NCBI GenBank assembly: GCA_030522415.1
Contig: CM060108.1
Span: forward strand, 53,422,452-53,486,451
Direction of reading: 5' to 3'
Length of the DNA: 64,000 nucleotides
DNA from: Channallabes apus
Lineage: Eukaryota; Chordata; Actinopteri; Siluriformes; Clariidae
Within the stretch, counting starts at the first letter, position 1. Each line of letters begins with the position of its first letter. Shown in pieces: positions 62,990-64,000 of the stretch. A program made the position numbers and the translations under genes. Under the pieces are notes generated by a model. The model was not told the DNA's origin, made no database searches, and saw only the letters and a program-made list of their open reading frames with translations.

Positions 62990-64000
62990 TGAAAGCTAAC
63001 AGTGTTAGCATAAGCACTATATTTACACCGATTTGCTTATTTTTGTGTAAATATACAACAGTATTTGTTCATGATCCAGCTCAGAAATGCATTGTAAAGA
63101 TTTTCTGAGGTAACTTTTGAGCATAAATGCGTTTTTTTTAACAAATACGTCGTGTGTTTTTTTTTTTTTTTTTTTTTTTACTATTCGGCTTCAGAGCTCA
63201 AACCGGATCGATCCAGATCCCTTCACAAAGCAGAATTAATGGTTCATAATTTTACATACATAAACAATCCTTTCTTGTGTGTATTTACTATTTATTATTG
63301 CACATGTGTGTGTGTGTGTTTTCATGGAGTACGTAGGCGGCACTAGTAGTGCAGTGTGTTTGATGAGGAGATAAAGTCAGCCATGTTGGTCAGACACCTA
63401 AAGCCTTGTTATTTTATCTGAGTCTGATGAAGAACGTAGTGGAAGGAACGCCTCTCTGAGGGATGATCAGTGGATCACCAGATCACACTTTTTATGTCAG
63501 TTCCAAATAAAGTACAATCTTCTTCTTTGATGTTTAACGACGATTGGAATCCAGTGGGTTACAGTCTCACTCGCCCTTAAAGACATTGGCGCAATTAGCC
63601 GTTTAAAAGTAACGTCGTCCTCTAAGTTGTCATATTCACCTGTGAGCTTTGCCCTTTTATGGCATTTTGTGGGTGGGCTTAATTGCAAATCAACCATCCT
63701 CGTGAATTACAACTGTGTAATTTACAGCTGATTCGAGTTTATCAGTGTACACGTGCAAGAATAACGATAATTAGTGACATAGCGAAATGGTCACGTTACG
63801 ATGTAACGTCATCTCTGAGAACGAAGTCTGCGCTTTAATTCGGAGACGTATAAAGAATCCGAGAACGTACACGTACAAACATGATTATATAAATATTAGT
63901 ATGTTTAAATGTATATTATAAAATGTTTATTTATATTAAAAAGGCGCAAAGCAAGTTAGGCGTAAAGTTACAGTTTGGTCTGTCGTGTGTCATCACGCAT
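62990..64000. other. serbp1 intron 1, no further exon seen
   Basis: Contains a 20-base-plus poly-T (63157-63179) and a short (GT)n (63305-63320). No frame matches the next part of SERBP1 (the GRRPDQQ-type region). Confidence 0.5.

Overview
The window is about 64 kb of ray-finned fish (teleost) nuclear DNA. It shows spliced genes with GT-AG introns, abundant (GT)n/(GATA)n microsatellites, Tc1/mariner and hAT DNA transposons, RTE and CR1/L2-like LINEs, tRNA-derived SINEs and Ty3/gypsy chromoviruses. The recurrent SINE tail with 'CCCTGCGATGGATTGGCACC' and the Tc1 load fit an otophysan such as a catfish, but I cannot fix the species.

The core is a tandem pair of genes for SAMHD1-type HD-domain dNTP triphosphohydrolases, both on the + strand. 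Copy A runs from about 634 to 21368 and copy B from 27255 to 58848. I could place 15 matching coding exons in each, with the same intron phases. Neither copy shows a SAM domain: a short first exon and a 9-10 residue second exon splice straight into the HD domain (VFNDPIHG...). Copy A reads open from end to end (about 475 aa). Copy B reads open (about 528 aa) only if a weak splice donor is used after exon 11; with the better donor the frame breaks. The two proteins have diverged in complementary ways at residues that form the substrate pocket and the second allosteric site of human SAMHD1. Copy B keeps a near-perfect interferon-stimulated response element 60-80 bp upstream of its ATG, while the matching site in copy A has decayed.

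Layout: 1-633 upstream of A; 634-21368 copy A, whose introns hold a LINE fragment, a SINE, an AGAGGTGG-type DNA element, a Tc1 element nested in another Tc1 element that has an intact DD34E transposase, and a solo LTR; 21369-27100 a spacer with two nested LINEs; 27100-58848 copy B, whose introns hold a Harbinger-like nest, an RTE LINE, two young antisense Ty3/gypsy chromoviruses (37333-42114 and 43586-49692, each with a 5-bp target duplication), a TIR element and a three-layer hAT nest; 58849-62200 decayed repeats; 62423-62684 the first coding exon of a SERBP1-type mRNA-binding protein behind a CpG-rich promoter.

The chromoviruses carry the clearest RNA-level signals. Both show an exact match between the predicted 5' end of their RNA and the site next to the 5' LTR, as in Tf1-type self-primed reverse transcription. 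The first also has a textbook -1 frameshift signal (GGGAAAC, 7-nt spacer, 9-bp stem, possible pseudoknot) between gag and pol.
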